From positions 79,334,948 to 79,398,947 of the forward strand of contig OY754464.1 of NCBI GenBank assembly GCA_963575645.1: DNA of 64,000 nt, given 5' to 3'. The DNA is from Xanthostigma xanthostigma. Lineage: Eukaryota; Arthropoda; Insecta; Raphidioptera; Raphidiidae. Positions 43,329 through 53,206 of this stretch are shown in pieces (position 1 is the stretch's first letter; every line of letters begins with the position of its first letter). The position numbers were made by a program, and so were the translations under genes. The notes below the pieces were generated by a model. The model worked only from the letters and a program-made list of their open reading frames with translations, was not told the DNA's origin and did not search any database.

Positions 43329-43726
43329 GACGTTTGTCTCCTTACAACCTCGAGTTCCAGTTGGCTGTAAGTTGTAACTACAGAATATTAGAGTCAGTCG
43401 TTTGTCGCCGTCCGAACTGTATATATAGCTTTGTCCACTTACGGAGTTCGAGAATTGACTTACGAACCGTAGTTTTGGAAATGCTGCGCCAAGGGACACT
43501 ACACTCTGTTACTAAGAACAACAATGGTTTCAGAACATAGCAATAATTAGTCCCTGGCCTGAGGCCTACATAGTGTGAAATTGTGAAAGTTGCCAACGAG
43601 AGAAGTATATATTATACTATACGTACCATGTCTTTACAATGGCAGAACAACTCTCTGCATTTTCCTATTGTATAGTGCATTATACAGACTGTTCAAAAAA
43701 TTGTCAACTTTTTTACCTGTAAAATG
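43329..43726. other. Unassigned stretch
   Basis: No repeat or frame recognised. Confidence 0.25.
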
Positions 43727-44700
43727 AAGATAATAATAATAATAATAATAATAAATATACTTTATTAATGGTACATGTACACATGTATTAATAGCGTCAG
43801 GCTTGTCATAATAGATATCATTGTTAAAGATAATTTTTTAAATCGTAATTTGTTTCTGTAAATAAAAATTCTTTTAGATTTTTTTTCAGGTTAACCCCAG
43901 CTTTTATATGTGCAGGTACTTTATTATGTATCCGAATCATAGCGTTGCGGACACCTCTCTGAATTACAGTTAGCAAAGATGCTAACGTTTTAAAATTATT
44001 TTTATTTCTTGTCGAGTAGCTATGCTCAAAATTATTCTCGATAAAAAGAGAAGGATTATTGTTTACAAATAGTGCGCATTCTAGAATAAAAATGTCGTAA
44101 ACGGTAAGAATTTTAAATTTTTTAAATAGTTCTCTACAGCTATGTCTAGGTGCCACACTCGCTATGATTCGGATACATTTCTTTTGAAGTAAGAATACTT
44201 TTTTTGAAAGCGTGGAATTGCCCCAAAATATTATGGCAAACTGTAAGTTTGAATGAAAATTTTGATGCACTTCTCAGCATCTACCTGAGAAGTGCATCAA
44301 AATTTACAACTCTTTTTAGGTATCTTATTAAATATATTGATCTGCATAATTTTGATTGTAATTGTTCGATATGTGACTTCCAATTTAAGTCACAGTCAAT
44401 ATTTATCCCTAAAAATTTTACATAATTAGTCAATGATACTTCGGAACCTAACAAATGCATTTTACGCGGAAGTTGACAGTAATTGCCGAATTTTATAATT
44501 TCTGTTTTACAGCAGTTTATCTTTAAACTATTTTCATTAAACCAGGTGTTTAATATTTCAGTGGTGTGTCGAATTTGATTTAGCAAAAGCCCTTCATCTC
44601 TTCCCTCGCATATGACGGCAGTGTCATCTGCAAATAAAAAAAGCTTATCTTTCACAGCTGATGGTAAATCATTAATAAAAATTATGAACAGGATGATTTG
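43727..44700 (-). mobile_element. 5'-truncated LINE with triplet tail
   Basis: The minus strand carries the last third of a LINE ORF2, a short 3' UTR with AATAAAGTATATT, and an ATT-triplet tail at 43727-43758. The 5' end is cut inside the reverse transcriptase at about 44700. The mixed CR1/jockey-like motifs prevent a firm clade call. Confidence 0.75.
43824..44699 (-). pseudogene. LINE reverse transcriptase, C-terminal part, frameshifted
   Basis: Entering in frame at 44699, the reading has IIFINDLPSAV followed by LFLFADDTAV (44655-44600), the F/Y-x-D-D catalytic box of reverse transcriptase. Then follow LNTWFNENSLKINCCKTE and VKFLGINIDCDLNWKSHI, the thumb/connection motifs. A break at 44270-44285 shifts the frame; the second part has PRHSCRELFKKFKILTV, SYSTRNKNNF and IHNKVPAHIKAG, then a stop at 43824. 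A 20-bp inverted repeat sits at the break. It could not make active enzyme. Confidence 0.8.
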
Positions 44701-44935
44701 ACCCTAAATATTTCCACAAAATAGCAAAACGTTGCAAATTTGTGGTAACATTTATATATTTATAATTTAACTGCAAACTGTTTTTATAACATTGATGAAT
44801 TTTTTAACTATCAATTTTAAAAAAGCAATATTCTATAATTTACTTGGAATTTTTATATTTTATGTTTTGACGTCACATGTACAATCTGTACTATTATGTG
44901 CTAAATAAAATCTATCTATCTATCTATCTAAGTAT
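44701..44935 (+). mobile_element. LINE 3' end with (ATCT)n tail
   Basis: At 44773-44820 the frame reads CFYNIDEFFNYQF then stop, like the end of the LINE at 39058. A 3' UTR and AATAAAATCTATCTATCTAT tail follow. It abuts the oppositely oriented LINE at 44700. Confidence 0.6.
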
Positions 44936-45128
44936 GATACACAATCTGTCAGAATTGCACCTTCGTGCGATGACTGGAATTAATTTTCAAAAAACTTTGG
45001 AATTCAAACTACATTCCAATCTTTTCCCTCAGGAGTCAACCGATTAGGTTTACACATTTTAAAACGCCTTAATCATTATATTAAAATAATAAAAGAAATA
45101 AAAAGAAATTTAATATATCACAATTTTA

Positions 45129-45370
45129 AAGCGAACTAAAAAGTATAAAATAATTTCTTTACAGACAGATTTTGAATTTGCAGTATCTGAAACGAAAAAC
45201 GTGGGGCGCATTATTCGTTTTATCTCGTAAATAGATTTTTTCTCTACACTTCTTAAATAACTGTCGCATGCGCATTGCGGCGCCGCCCCACGTTTTTCGT
45301 TTCAAATCCTACGTAAGTTAAAAATCTGTCTGTAAAGAAATTATTTTATACTTTTTAGTTCGCTTTAAAA
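45129..45370. mobile_element. MITE with ~90-bp inverted arms
   Basis: AAAGCGAACTAAAAAGTATA and complement form the ends; the arms continue through TTCTTTACAGACAGATTTT and CGAAAAACGTGGGGCG. The flanks are A/T runs, so the duplication is ambiguous. Non-coding. Confidence 0.75.
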
Positions 45371-45454
45371 ACGTGGTATATTATATTATTATTTTTATAC
45401 TTTTTAGTAGGGCAAAAAAACAAAAATACATCGTAAAAACATAAAAATAATATA

Positions 45455-45503
45455 TGTCCCATTGGGGGTTCGAACCCGCGACCGTCACGTTATTAGCAAC
45501 GGT
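45455..45503 (-). pseudogene. tRNA-Ile-like 3' half
   Basis: On the minus strand, GCTAATAACG, GGTCGCGGGTTCGAACCC and CCAATGGGACA follow tRNA-Ile(AAT) from the anticodon loop to the 3' end. The 5' half is replaced by unrelated sequence. An AT-rich tract follows its 3' side. Confidence 0.55.
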
Positions 45504-45759
45504 AAACAAGTAAGAATAAATTATGTGTATCTGTCCACCTGGACAGACACACACGAAAGCGAGTTAAATAAAACGTGGTAAAAAACGCAAGTATAAATAT
45601 CACCATGACATTCAAGTTTTAAAAACTATGGTCTCTTTGTAAACAACTAATTATGCAAACGGGAAAGTTTTAAGAAACTTAAGATTCCTGATTCGGTAAG
45701 GATTTTATCGTAAATACCGAATGCCGGCTTCTGCAAGCAGCTATGAGAACAGTACGAAC

Positions 45760-46323
45760 TAGTGATGTGTCCACATGACTCTTTATTGGGAGCTGTCTCC
45801 GTGCGCTCCGCTCACTGAAAAGAGTCGTTCAAAGGAGCGACACTAGACAGTAATCGCACTACACAAGAATGCAGACTGCAGAGGTTTGAACTGTCATCAT
45901 ACATGCTCAGGAGTCACGTAGCATTGCACAGCACAATACACACACTCAGCTCTGAGCTCAATTTCATATTATTCTGATCTTACATTATTCGCATTTCGGA
46001 TAAACTATAATAAAAGCCTAACAATAATAATTGTTATTGTTACAATATTATATCTCTGTCAACGACTTCAATGTGAATGGTTTAAGTCACTGTAAACAGT
46101 GTGTCATTCACTATTAAACGACTCTGCAAAGATAACTCTGCAAGTGCAAAGTTCACTAGTGTCTCTGTGCCTTGTGCTGTGTGCGCTCTGCAAATGTGCG
46201 AATGCAACAGCACAGAGCAATGGCGCTTGGAATGAGTCATTTACAAAAAAAAGAGCGACTCGCTCTGCTCCGAGAAAGGAGTCGTTCACTATGAACAGCT
46301 CGCTCAGGAGCGACACATCTCTA
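45760..46323 (-). mobile_element. hAT-type MITE, 'GAGTCG' family, copy 3
   Basis: It is in reverse orientation to copies at 26287 and 42729. The ends TAGTGATGTGTC and GACACATCTCTA are flanked by identical GTACGAAC (45752-45759 and 46324-46331). Three copies of about 560-590 bp in one window indicate an active burst. Confidence 0.85.
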
Positions 46324-46539
46324 GTACGAACTCCCCGGTATCGGTATAAGAAGTAAGTAGTACGAACAGGCTGCATTGTCTAAAAGAAAATAAAAATAGT
46401 ACGAGTTGTTTCTCTTTCATATTTCATAAAAACAGAAATTATCTTCTTTGTTTTTGTATTCAAATGAAATTGTTTGAGAAACGACCTATTAAAATTATAT
46501 AAACATTTTTTTTATAAGCGTTTATATGTTTTATTTAAA

Positions 46540-46735
46540 ATGTATATTTCTGAGGAAGAAATTTTTCGTTGGGGTGCTAATAATCCCTCAAAACGTAATT
46601 ATATTGAATGGAAAAAATCCCAAGCGGTGGTCACATAGTAAAAGGTGGCAGAATCATTGATGCAAGTGATAAGGTTAATATTGTTGTTTTCTACATGCAA
46701 AAGTCAATTTTGAAAAAAAAAACCGCGTGAAACCA
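46540..46735 (+). pseudogene. Possible transposase N-terminus remnant
   Basis: With one frameshift the plus strand reads MYISEEEIFRWGANNPSKRN and then GGRIIDASDKVNIVVFYMQK. The second part resembles the start of helix-turn-helix domains in insect Tc1/mariner-type transposases, but the match is from memory and weak. It lies about 280 bp upstream of the R8 copy at 47013 and could derive from a related element. Confidence 0.25.
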
Positions 46736-47012
46736 ACGCTGGCTGCTGTCACTACTTAATTAATTTGATATCAACATTTGCACTTGATCTACTAACAAAA
46801 TAAGGCACTGCACGCAAAACACATATCGTGCTTCTTCTTCGATTTTTCAATGACGTATGTAACTTCTATAACTGTAAACAATAAATATTTACAAAAAAGC
46901 GTAGGGCTTCAATACAGGCTTTGTCAGACGATAGATTTTTTATCAAAAGTGTTTGTGCTCATTAGAAAGAGCGCAATTTTCTCTATAAACATTTTCAATA
47001 AAAAAAAATATA

Positions 47013-47512
47013 CAGAATGATTTTTAAGTAGATTCTTCTTTTTTGACAGCCTGTAGAAATCAAATATAGACGAACAAATATTTTAAGTAACTTATCAAAT
47101 CTCAAAAATAAGAGAGAAACAGCCGTTCAAAGTTTAATTAAAATTTATTTAATAAATTAAAAGCCCGATTAACACACTCGAAGAAATGATAACACGAATC
47201 GGAAATGCACCCCAAATAATTCGCGGAAGGCCCTTATCGCTACTACAAGCATGGCTACGACGCACGCATCTTAACAAAACGGGGACAACTTTGAACAGTT
47301 TCTGTGAATAACTGATAATGACATAACATATTTCCATAGTGACATAACATAACGCCAGGACCAACCTCAAAATTTGATATAATTTAATGAAACTTTGAAA
47401 GCTAGTTCCTCTTTCATTTTTAAGTTTTGATAAAAAAAGTTACTTGAAATATTTGTTTGGCTATTTGATTTCTACACGCTGTTAAAAAAGAATCAATTTA
47501 AAAATCACTCTA
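47013..47512 (+). mobile_element. R8 long-TIR mariner-like element, copy b
   Basis: TATA-flanked, with ends CAGAATGATTTTTAAGTAGA and complement; arms about 170 bp. The centre retains the transposase C-terminus (47173-47307): EEMITRIGNAPQIIRG, then a 7-bp deletion and NGDNFEQFL before a TGA. Confidence 0.8.
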
Positions 47513-47892
47513 TATATCAGACGCTTATAGCATAAGATGGTGCACTGAAATTCCGGGTAGATAGCGCATGGTCGGAATAAAATCTCAGTTGCGATAGTTT
47601 CTGGCGCACGGTTCAATTTCACGACAGAGAAACTGCAGAAGCAGTCGAGTTTTATAAAACGAAATGAATTTCTTGACAGACAAGAAGATTCGAGCGACTT
47701 GATCTCCCGATCATAACTTAAAACATTTTACCTCGGCAGTCGGCACGTTTCATTTTACACTTATGTTGCGAAGACAGTTATTGCATTTTGGTTTACTAGG
47801 CTTAGATCTACAGTCTGACATACTTGGGAATCCCCATATCGCAGACTTTTCTAACTCCACTGTGCCGTGATCTTTCCACATCTATAGTAATA
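47513..47892. other. Unassigned stretch
   Basis: No repeat or frame recognised. Confidence 0.25.
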
Positions 47893-48469
47893 TTTGCGGT
47901 CCGTCCCGGTTTACCCGGGTGCGATAGATATACTTCTGCAAAATGTATTTCGTTTGCGGCCCGGCATCTGAACTAATAGCTTTGAGCATATTCTAACAGA
48001 TGTCGCTACTTGGTACTAAAACGGTTTTTTGTTTGTTTCTAAACTAATAGCTTTGAGCAAATTCTACCAGATTTGCTTCTGAACTAATAGCTTTGAGCGA
48101 ACTCTAAACAGATGTCACTACTATAGGTACTAAAACGGTTTTTTGTTTACTTCTAAACTAATAGCGTTGAGAAAATTCCACCAGATTTGCTTCTGAACTA
48201 ATAGCTTTGAGCGAATTCTAACAGATGTCGCTACTTGGTACTAAAACGGTTTTTGTTTGCTTCTAAACTCATAGCTTTGAGTAAATTATATCAGATGTCG
48301 CTACATGATACTAAAACCGTTTTTTTTTGCACAAAAGTCCGTAATGTTGTACAAAATATTTAATAAAAACTATCCTATAGCGTAAGCAAGACACATTGAC
48401 AAAATTTCATTACAATCGGGTCAGTGATTTCGGAGATTAGCGCGGACGAGCATCGTGACACAAGTTTTT
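47893..48469 (-). mobile_element. Helitron with internal repeat units
   Basis: Reverse-oriented relative of 28014-28462: GTCCGTCCCGG and TTTACCCGGGTGCGATAGA at the 3' side; GCGGACGAGCATCGTGACAC at the 5' side. Five or more internal units around CTAATAGCTTTGAGCAAATT and CAGATGTCGCTAC. The CTAG is mutated and the 5' TC border is lost where a Tigger MITE begins. Confidence 0.65.
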
Positions 48470-48977
48470 TAGTGTATACTCTATATAGCGACACTCAAGG
48501 GACTGTGCACTTTGTGGCATTATTGAAAGTTACCGTTAAACGAAGAAAAGAAATAATCAATTAATATTTTTTTACAATAATATGTATTTACTCATAATAC
48601 CTATATAAAAAATGTTGTCAATACACAAGGATTTTCTTTTACTCGCCATGTTCACAGTTTGCAAGTTTGTGGGCAACTAAGAATATGTTAACTTATCGAT
48701 AAGCAGTTGAGCTAAACATATGAAAGATAATCCTAACAAACAAATGAACCAATTTCTTAGAATCTTTGGTACGCATGATGCCGACAACAAGGCAACAAAA
48801 TAACTGTGTATTGCTTAATGATGACGTATTGTTGTCGTTATTTAGAGTGGGTGTGTCGTTATTTATTTAGACTGTATCATTGTATGAGCAACAAAGTAAA
48901 CCAACTAGAGTTAAGTAATTCCGAAGTTTTAAGGAGTTTGTCGTTATATAGAATGACGTTAAATGGAGTTTATACTG
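48470..48977 (-). mobile_element. Tigger (pogo) element, internally deleted
   Basis: On the plus strand it runs from AGTGTATACTCTATATAGCG to GGAGTTTATACTG|TA. In reverse it contains the start of the CENP-B/pogo-like frame (ATGGCGAGTAAAAGAAAATC) found at 53920, then loses the remainder. It abuts a Helitron 5' end. Confidence 0.65.
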
Positions 48978-49058
48978 TAATGACTGACAAATCTTTCGTG
49001 ATTTCTTTTAGATAATAAATAACTTAATACTAATTCATGTTTATATTTTTAGATATTT

Positions 49059-49088
49059 CTGAAGAAGATCCAAATCTGGACCGAAACG
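49059..49088 (+). ncRNA. Hammerhead-ribozyme-like core
   Basis: CTGAAGA, stem II GATCC...GGACC, then GAAACG, followed by TTATATTGATTTG and a short T/A tail. The stem is one of the better ones in the window. Confidence 0.45.
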
Positions 49089-49127
49089 TCATCTTGTGTT
49101 ATATTGATTTGTAATTTTATTATTTTT

Positions 49128-49487
49128 AAAGTGAAACTTTTATTCTATCGCCCTGAATTTTTCTGGCCGTTTGTTGCATGTCGCATTACAGGCGGCCGCG
49201 GAGTAGGGGTAAAGTGAAAGGCGTTCGGAGTAGGCGCTCGGTAGAGCAGCCAAGGCCAATATGGCGGCGCCCATGGTTAGCATCAGCTGACCGTGTAGTA
49301 TGTATAACACATAGTCAGTCTGTCATGCGGGCAAGTGCTGTACAGTGTTTACATGTTTTTATTCGTGTATTCATGTGAATATTGTTGTTTATAATTAATC
49401 GTGATGGATAAGTGTCTACAATCCAACGCCTACAATCCAATAAAAGTTTCACTTGCGTCGTGGTTTCTTAAAACCACACAACTGTTT
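49128..49487 (+). repeat. R7 repeat, copy 2
   Basis: Near-identical to 31905-32262 in reverse. The 66-codon frame at 49178-49378 (MSHYRRPRSRGKVKGVRSRR onward) is the same. Both copies share TCTATCGCCC upstream and GTGGTTTCTTAAAACCACAC downstream, the latter a small palindrome. Confidence 0.55.
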
Positions 49488-51003
49488 TTTGTCAATATAT
49501 TGTTCTGAGAAAAATTGGTCGTCAATTTTATTTACTGTAATGACTGCATAGTGTTTTGAAGTCGCAGAGATAAAACAAAAACTGCACCTAAACAGGTAAA
49601 ATAATAAAAATATACATAATAAAGTTGTAGAATCAGAATGCAGTGGCAGTAAAGTAGAATAATATATATAGGCATACCGTCGGAATATATGAATCTCTCT
49701 GTAGGTAAGGCGGGTGCCATCTACATAATATTATGTAAGTAAAACAAACAAAAAATAAATCAGAAAAGCTCAGCTCGACATCCATAATATATTTTACAAA
49801 CAGCCTAAACTTGACAAACATCAATATCAACAAATCCGTACAGGAAAAAAATGTTTGACATCAATCCTAACTATAAAAAAAAACATGAGTGCGTGTAGCC
49901 CTTACGCGCGGTTGAAGTTAGACTTCTTTTAATTTGTTTTTATCACTCTCACTTTTTCCGAAATATTCACTCGTAAATTAAATTACATTCGCTATGCTTA
50001 TTGGTTTGCGTCCGTAGCTGTGTTTCCTACAGATGCGTTTTGACGTCGCCATTTGTCAGTCGCAATCTTTAAACAGTGGAAACCGATCACAAATTTGGTT
50101 TGCGTATGTATTTTCAACTTTTCTATCAAAATTCTAAATGTTATTTAATAATAATAACTATTCAATCAATAAATTAAGTTTTCAATACTAAGACTAAGTA
50201 TAATACCTACTTACTTGGTAAAATAACTAAATGAAATGAAAATGGGGGTCAACGATAGTGAATCTCCTAACAAAAAAGAAACAAACTAGACATCGTTAAC
50301 CGAAGATATTTAAGACTAAATCTAACTAAATTGATGCCAAATGTTGAAAATTTATTATTAAAGCATCAGGTTCATACCTCACACTAAAAGCATTTATTTT
50401 TTGCTTAGTTATTTTATGTAACAGAAAGTAAATTTTAATTTGATTCGTTTAATTTGAATCTAATTAATAAATGTATAAAACTAAACATTTCACTACCGTT
50501 ATAAAAAATCGTTCAAAGTGAGTAGCACTATACCGGTTGTCAAAAATACATTTGAAATTAATGAATTTGCAAAAAATCAATATCAGATAAGCAGGGGGTC
50601 TACCGAAAAACATGGCAAGTGGTCTACAAGACAAAAAAGTTTGGGGACCTCTGGTGTATATCATGCAACAATCAAAAACTTGTCAAGAAAATAAAATTAC
50701 AGAGAGCTCTTGCCTGTTATATGAATGTAAAATTCTTGATCATTTAGGAAGCTGCAAATAAACAGATAAAATTACCAGTCGTAAACAAATCTATGGAAGC
50801 TTGCAATACACAAAAATTATACTCACAGAAAAATAAGGCGACAGTATTTCGACACGCGACGAGTGGGCGCTGTCAGAGAGACACGCGGGGGGGGGGAGAG
50901 TGAACTGATTCCATCCGTAGTAGGTGGTATCCGCAGGGATGGGTTCAACACAAATATATAAATTAGTAACGAGACATACGTCTGTAATTTAGTTTTCATA
51001 ATC
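49488..51003. other. 1.5 kb without recognised repeats
   Basis: Only a poly-G run (50886-50896) stands out. This is one of the longest stretches without an identifiable TE and could be older or single-copy DNA; no exon-like frame was found. Confidence 0.25.
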
Positions 51004-51231
51004 AGAGATTACCTGTCAAACTCCTATGCTCAAAATTTGCCTACTTTATCCTTAATTTCCTAAAAAGTCCTTCATTCGTCCGTTGCTATTAATTAAGTCG
51101 AAGTTTAAAAATTCTAGAAAATAACGGGAAGTGTGGTAGAAAAAAAATAGTAAAGGTGCGAATGGCGTCTGTTATGACATAAAGTCCAGAAATGGACGTT
51201 AAACGCATTATTATTATTATTATTATTATAA
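51004..51231 (+). mobile_element. SINE, 3' half with ATT tail
   Basis: GATTACCTGTCAAACTCC, TTTGCCTACTTTATCC, CGGGAAGTGTGG, AATGGACGTTAAACGC and an ATT triplet tail match the 3' half of the SINE at 926-1373. The tRNA-like head is absent. Confidence 0.75.
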
Positions 51232-51577
51232 TCAGAGCTAGTAGGTACCTACACGTGAGTTTTATAAATCCCTACCTTTTACAGGATAGATTTAAAATCA
51301 AAAGAAGCACACGAATTTTGTTTGTGCTGCTTGGAATCAGCGCAATTGTTTATAAATCATTTTGAATAAAAAAAATATACAGGATGATTTCTAAGTTGAT
51401 TCTTATTTTTTAACAACGTGTAGAAATCAAATAGACGACCAAATATTTTAAGTAACTTTTTTACCAAAACTTAAAAATAAGAAAGAAACAGCCGTTCAAA
51501 GTTTAATTAAAATTTTTAAATTTTATTTAATTAATACAAAAGCCCGGTTAACACACGCGAAGAAATGATAACACGAA

Positions 51578-52082
51578 TAGGGCTTCACACGAGACGAGAG
51601 TAGACGAGACTATCAAAAATCTCGTCTCGGTCTCGTCAATCCCTAGAAAATTCAGTCTCGTTCAAGTCTCGGTCTCGTCTCGTTACCAGATGTCTCGTCT
51701 CGTCTCGCTTAATTTTAAATAATGATAATATATATTATATAAACTAAATAATAAATAATAATAAGTAGTTTTTTAAAGCTATATTTATTACGTTATTATA
51801 TAGAAATATTTGAACATATACATAAATTTTTTTATTTTACACACTCAGATTTTATATTTTGTAAAATATATTGTTTTTTATTTCGACCTTTTCTAATTTT
51901 TCCAATAAAAACTTTATAAAAAAAAATTTAACGAGACCATAAACGAGACTCTCGGGTTGCACTGTATGTGGTCTCGGTATCGTCCAAAATATTTACCAAA
52001 ACGTATCGTCTCGTCTCGTCTCGCTTTTCCGAGACGAGAACGAGACGAGACGAGAAAAATCTCGCTCTCGTGTGAAGCCCTA
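51578..52082. mobile_element. hAT-type MITE with 8-bp TSD, nested
   Basis: The ends TAGGGCTTCACACGAGA and complement are flanked by identical AACACGAA (51570-51577 and 52083-52090). Removing it restores the R8 coding sequence. The subterminal regions are dense in GAGACGAGAC/GTCTCGTCTC words. No protein; open frames here are by-products. Confidence 0.9.
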
Positions 52083-52206
52083 AACACGAATCGTAAATGC
52101 ATCCCAAATAATTCGCGGAAGGCCCTTATTGCTACTACAAGCATGGCTACGGCGCACGCATCTTTGTGTCCAACAAAACGGGGACAACTTCGAACAATTT
52201 CTGTGA
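52083..52206 (+). pseudogene. Mariner-like transposase C-terminus
   Basis: The frame reads TRIVNASQIIRGRPLLLLQ, AWLRRTHLCVQQ and ends NGDNFEQFL at a TGA (52204-52206). A C-terminus of the NGGHFEHLL/NGDNFEQFL type is a hallmark of a group of insect Tc1/mariner-like transposases with DDE/D catalysis. The catalytic part is deleted in all three R8 copies of the window. Confidence 0.6.
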
Positions 52207-52374
52207 ATAACTGATAATGACATAATATATTTCCATAGTGACATAACATAACACCAGAACCGACCTCAAAATTTGATATTTTGAGGTGTGATAAAAAAGT
52301 TACTTGAAATATTTGTTCGTCTAAATGATTTCTACACGCTGTTAAAAAAAAGAATCAACTTAAAAAGCAGTCTG

Positions 52375-52857
52375 TATATTATATCACATTTTTGTGATTT
52401 TTTAAAGGCAATTTTTTCTGTCAAACTCAAATTTTCTATTGAAGCATTTAAATGAATTATTTGCAAGCAAGACTGGGACCAAAACAAGATGCTAGTTTGT
52501 TCTGGCCTCGGCTGGTTCTAAAATGAGTTCGAAAGATAAAAACAAAAATTTCCCCCATCCCTCAGCAGTGTGTACATCGGTATTGAGACGACGATGGCGC
52601 CTGGTGCATACACACACACATCGCCGACGCCCGTCCGACGCCGTTTTATGCACGGCCGATCCTTCATCCCGTCGCGACGGCATGAGCGTAACCCGTAACG
52701 ACTCTCCCACGAGGCTTATCCTGCAGGTAGATAGCTCTATATACCTGCTGAACGTTCGGGCTCGAACAACCCCGCGTCTGCGCTAGCGATGGAAAAACTA
52801 CCCACACAAATCCCTTTTGCAATATCTCAAATTTTATTTGTGTTATAATTTTTAAAA
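52375..52857. other. Locally GC-rich unassigned segment
   Basis: 52560-52790 is markedly richer in GC and CG dinucleotides than its surroundings (for example CGCCGACGCCCGTCCGACG). Overlapping frames exist on both strands but none is recognisable. It may be part of a TE untranslated region. Confidence 0.3.
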
Positions 52858-53003
52858 TGCGTTTTCTTCATATACCACGATCGAAAGTACATACTTTCGG
52901 CATCAATTGTAAGACAGAAAGTCTGACATTTACTCCTTGGCGGGATTACACGCGGGAAGTTCGTACGTTCGGGCGGTAGTAAAGCAAAAACAACCAATCA
53001 ACT

Positions 53004-53206
53004 CTAAATCTTCTTCCGGTCTTGTATGCCGTGGTCCATTGGTATTTCTACCTGACGTTTCGTCTACAACTGCGGTAGACATTATCAAAGGCGATGTGGT
53101 AGCGGGCGAAGTGTCCTTTTAGGATGCTCACAGGTAAGGCATACAAGCCCGGAAAACAAAAAGATTTGGATCAACACCGGCCGTGAAAGCCTACACACTT
53201 GGATAA
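53004..53206 (-). mobile_element. Small retroelement with hammerhead-like core
   Basis: The insert has a perfect 12-bp duplication, AACCAATCAACT (52992-53003 and 53207-53218). Inside, CTTGTATGCC and GGCATACAAG are inverted near the two ends, and a hammerhead-like core lies on the minus strand (53056-53089). No coding sequence. It fits a non-autonomous Penelope-derived or retrozyme-like unit. Confidence 0.6.
53056..53089 (-). ncRNA. Hammerhead-ribozyme-like core
   Basis: Minus strand: TTTGATAA, a perfect 6-bp stem GTCTAC...GTAGAC, then GAAACG. The CTGATGA box is degenerate (TTGATAA). Confidence 0.4.

Larger units (their letters stand above)
51380..52374 (+). mobile_element. R8 long-TIR element, copy c, with nested hAT
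   Basis: TATA-flanked, with ends CAGGATGATTTCTAAGTTGA and complement. A 505-bp hAT MITE (51578-52082) sits inside, so the host element is about 490 bp. It retains the best transposase C-terminus of the three copies. Confidence 0.85.

Noticed and set aside
51914-52249. 111-codon minus-strand open frame
   Set aside because: It crosses the hAT MITE border at 52082 and reads the antisense strand of the R8 transposase remnant.
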